Assembly (NCBI GenBank): GCA_005793645.1
Contig: SXRG01000102.1
Coordinates: 1 to 7,695, forward strand
Origin: Burkholderiales bacterium
Lineage (GTDB): Bacteria > Pseudomonadota > Gammaproteobacteria > Burkholderiales > Thiobacillaceae
DNA length: 7,695 nt
Direction of reading: 5' to 3'
In this document: piece by piece, positions 5,576 through 7,695 of the stretch
Numbering within the stretch: the stretch's first letter is position 1
Layout of the letters: each line of letters starts with the position of its first letter
Translations under genes and position numbers: made by a program
Notes under the pieces: generated by a model
Seen by the model: the letters and a program-made list of their open reading frames with translations, nothing else
Databases searched by the model: none
What the model was told of the DNA's origin: nothing

Positions 5576-6905
5576 AATCGCCGCCGCACTAAGTGCCCAG
5601 GCCGTCGGCCCTGATGTTGCGTGGGATCGCGTTGTCACCGACAGCCGTGGCGATGTGTCCGGCGCATTGTTTGTGGCCCTGCGTGGCGAGCGTTTCGATG
5701 CGCATCATTATGTGGCCGATGTGCTCGCGCGTGGCGCGGCCGCCGTGATGATCGCGGCCGATTCCGGGCTTGCTGTCTCGCCCGCCCTGGTGGTCGGAGA
5801 TACGCGCATCGGGCTGGGTCAACTTGCCGCCTGGCATCGCGGCCAAATGCCGGCGCGACTGGTGGCGATCACCGGCAGCAACGGCAAGACCACGGTCAAG
5901 GAGATGACCGCAGCCATCCTGCGCGCGGAGGCGGGCGAAGACGTTGTGCTGGCGACTCAAGGCAATCTCAATAACGACTACGGCTTGCCGCTGACCCTGT
6001 TAAAACTCACGCCCGCGCACCGCTTTTGCGTGGCCGAGATGGGCATGAATCACCCTGGCGAACTCGATTATCTGACCCACATTGCCACGCCGGATGTGGC
6101 GCTGGTCAACAACGCCCAGCGCGCTCATCTGGCGGGTCTGGGTACCTTGGAGGCGGTGGCCCGCGCCAAGGGGGAGGTTTACGCCGGATTGCGCGCGGAC
6201 GGCATCGCCATCGTCAATGCGGATGATGCGTATGCTGGACTGTGGCGCGATCTGGCCGGGGCGCATCGGGTGGTTTCATTCGGCTTGAGCGCCAATGCGG
6301 ATGTCCGTGCCGAACGCAATGGCACCGCGCTGATCTTCCATACATCGCAAGGCCGCGTTGAAACCACACTCGCTACGCCGGGTGAGCACAACACTCGCAA
6401 CGCAGCGGCTGCCGCTGCCGCTGCCTTGGCGTTGGGGGCATCGACCGATGCCGTGGCGCGCGGGCTGGCCGGTTATGCCGGGGTCAAGGGCCGCTTGCAG
6501 GTGCATGACTGCATTCTTGGCGCGCGTTTGATCGACGATACCTATAACGCTAACCCGGACTCGGTTTCGGCTGCCATCGCCGTGCTTGCGGCTGAGTCGG
6601 GCCAGCGTGTCTTGGTGCTGGGCGACATGGGCGAGCTGGGGCCGGATGCCGCGCAATTACATGCCGAGATTGGCGCACGCGCAAAAGCCGCGGGCATTGA
6701 CCGCCTCTTGGCCCTCGGTGATCTGGCCCTGAATGCCGCACGCGCCTTTGGCGATGGCGGCCAGCATTTCGAGATGATTGAAGACCTGCTGGCTGGGGTT
6801 GAACAGGTGCTGGCGTCGCAGGTGACGGTGCTGGTGAAGGGGTCGCGCTTCATGAGGATGGAGCGCGTCGTGCAATCGTTTGTGGAGCACAAACTATGTT
6901 CTTGA
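5562..6905 (+). CDS. murF: UDP-MurNAc-tripeptide:D-Ala-D-Ala ligase MurF
   Basis: MurF is the ATP-dependent cytoplasmic ligase that attaches D-alanyl-D-alanine to the UDP-MurNAc tripeptide made by MurE, completing the pentapeptide precursor. From the chosen ATG it has 447 residues (E. coli 452). The N-terminal domain shows TDSR at 26-29 and LFVALRGERFDAH at 36-48. The central domain has the P-loop GSNGKT at 105-110 followed by TVKEMTAAIL, GNLNND at 134-139, EMGMNHPGE at 159-167 and LVNNAQRAHL at 181-190. The C-terminal domain has GRLQ at 310-313, DDTYNANPDS at 325-334, LGDMGELG at 353-360 and VKGSR at 425-429. An eight-alanine run at 281-288 is partly encoded by three tandem GCTGCC units. An ATG at 5544 would add six residues but lacks a ribosome site. 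The 3' end overlaps mraY by 10 nt. Confidence 0.97.
   Translation: MRLLEIAAALSAQAVGPDVAWDRVVTDSRGDVSGALFVALRGERFDAHHYVADVLARGAAAVMIAADSGLAVSPALVVGDTRIGLGQLAAWHRGQMPARLVAITGSNGKTTVKEMTAAILRAEAGEDVVLATQGNLNNDYGLPLTLLKLTPAHRFCVAEMGMNHPGELDYLTHIATPDVALVNNAQRAHLAGLGTLEAVARAKGEVYAGLRADGIAIVNADDAYAGLWRDLAGAHRVVSFGLSANADVRAERNGTALIFHTSQGRVETTLATPGEHNTRNAAAAAAAALALGASTDAVARGLAGYAGVKGRLQVHDCILGARLIDDTYNANPDSVSAAIAVLAAESGQRVLVLGDMGELGPDAAQLHAEIGARAKAAGIDRLLALGDLALNAARAFGDGGQHFEMIEDLLAGVEQVLASQVTVLVKGSRFMRMERVVQSFVEHKLCS
6884..6887 (+). promoter_or_regulatory. Ribosome binding site favouring the upstream mraY ATG
   Basis: GGAG lies 8 nt before the ATG at 6896 but 17 nt before the next in-frame ATG at 6905. 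The spacing favours 6896 as the mraY start. The site lies inside the last codons of murF. Confidence 0.6.
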
Positions 6906-7695
6906 TGCTGGCTCAGTGGCTTGGCCATGATGTGCGTGCCTTCAATGTGTTCCAGTACATCACGCTGCGCGCGGTGTTGGCAGCGCTCACGGCGTTAGTC
7001 ATCTCTTTTCTGATCGGCCCCGCCATGATTCGCTGGCTGGCGGCCAAGAAGGTGGGTCAGGCGGTGCGCAACGATGGGCCGCAAACGCATCTGGTCAAAC
7101 AGGGTACGCCAACCATGGGTGGGGTATTGATCCTGGTGGCCATCATTCTGACCACGCTGCTATGGGCTGATCTCTCCAGTCGTTATGTGTGGGCGACGCT
7201 GATTACGCTGATTGGTTTTGGTGTGATTGGCTGGGTGGACGACTGGCGCAAGGTCGTTTATCGCGATCCGAAGGGTCTGGCCTCGCGCTGGAAATATTTC
7301 GGGCAGTCGGTGATTGCGATCATTGTTGCCCTCTGGCTGGCGTATTCGGCGCATCTGCCGGCGCAGACCGAGCTGATCGTGCCCTTCTTCAAGCAGGTGG
7401 CCATTCCGCTTGGCGCGACGGGCTTCGTCATCCTCGCCTATTTTGTCATCGTTGGCGCAAGCAATGCGGTCAATCTCACCGACGGGGCAGACGGCCTGGC
7501 CATCCTGCCGACGGTGATGGTGGGCGGCGCGCTCGGCATATTCGCCTATGTCGCGGGCCATGCCGTGTTCGCAAAATATCTGGCCCTGCCTTTTATTCCG
7601 GGCGCTGGCGAACTGGTCATCGTCTGTTCCGCCATCGTCGGGGCGGGCCTTGCTTTCCTGTGGTTCAACGCCTATCCCGCCGAGGTGTTCATGGG
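6896..7695 (+). CDS. mraY: Phospho-MurNAc-pentapeptide translocase MraY, 3' truncated
   Basis: MraY is the polytopic inner-membrane enzyme that transfers phospho-MurNAc-pentapeptide from UDP to undecaprenyl phosphate, making lipid I. The window holds 266 complete codons of a protein that is 360 residues in E. coli, and no stop is reached. The visible part carries several hydrophobic segments (for example about 24-43, 76-91, 97-113, 136-150 and 174-188). It also has RNDGPQTH at 58-65, KQGTPTMGG at 68-76, the catalytic pair D115-D116 in GWVDDWRK, GLASRWKYF at 127-135 and the NAVNLTDGADGLA motif at 190-202. It ends in NAYPAEVFM, so the third catalytic aspartate (E. coli Asp267, in FMGD) falls just past the window edge. 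The ATG at 6896 overlaps the murF stop. The alternative ATG at 6905 would drop three residues and resembles the E. coli N-terminus slightly more. Confidence 0.97.
   Translation, partial: MFLMLAQWLGHDVRAFNVFQYITLRAVLAALTALVISFLIGPAMIRWLAAKKVGQAVRNDGPQTHLVKQGTPTMGGVLILVAIILTTLLWADLSSRYVWATLITLIGFGVIGWVDDWRKVVYRDPKGLASRWKYFGQSVIAIIVALWLAYSAHLPAQTELIVPFFKQVAIPLGATGFVILAYFVIVGASNAVNLTDGADGLAILPTVMVGGALGIFAYVAGHAVFAKYLALPFIPGAGELVIVCSAIVGAGLAFLWFNAYPAEVFM

Noticed and set aside
1..7695. Search for mobile elements, CRISPR, toxin-antitoxin or defence genes
   Set aside because: No direct repeat array beyond the MraZ boxes, no transposase or integrase, and no free coding space. The window is a compact housekeeping cluster.

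Overview
This window carries a 5'-truncated RNase P RNA gene (rnpB) followed by the first seven genes of a division and cell wall (dcw) cluster. All are on the + strand: mraZ, rsmH (mraW), ftsL, ftsI, murE, murF and a 3'-truncated mraY. The organism is most likely a beta- or gammaproteobacterium or a close relative. Three things point there: the type A RNase P RNA, the rnpB-mraZ adjacency with the canonical dcw order, and proteins that line up along their length with the Escherichia coli homologues as I remember them. MurE carries the DNPR signature for meso-diaminopimelate, which fits a Gram-negative wall. FtsL looks somewhat betaproteobacterial, but I cannot name a genus.

Layout: positions 1-374 are rnpB, lacking only its extreme 5' end. 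Positions 375-550 are a short stretch in which I recognise no gene. A sigma70-type promoter (TTGACG, 17 nt, TATAGT) lies at 551-579. It is followed by a direct-repeat array with a 10-nt period (588-612) that matches the known MraZ operator pattern. From 648 to the end of the window the sequence is one gapless operon in which every gene overlaps the next. Four junctions are 4-nt GTGA/ATGA overlaps, murE/murF overlap by 14 nt and murF/mraY by 10 nt.

How the genes work together: MraZ is the cluster's DNA-binding regulator and probably acts on the array in front of its own gene. RsmH methylates 16S rRNA. FtsL and FtsI are septal divisome proteins, a bitopic scaffold and the division transpeptidase. 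MurE and MurF add meso-DAP and D-Ala-D-Ala to the cytoplasmic UDP-MurNAc peptide, and MraY then loads the product onto undecaprenyl phosphate to make lipid I. The starts of ftsL and ftsI lie in GC-rich, potentially structured sequence without a classical Shine-Dalgarno. murE, murF and mraY have good GGAG(G) sites.

I looked for a previously undescribed system and do not see one. This is a conserved housekeeping region, and the points worth a second look are regulatory details.
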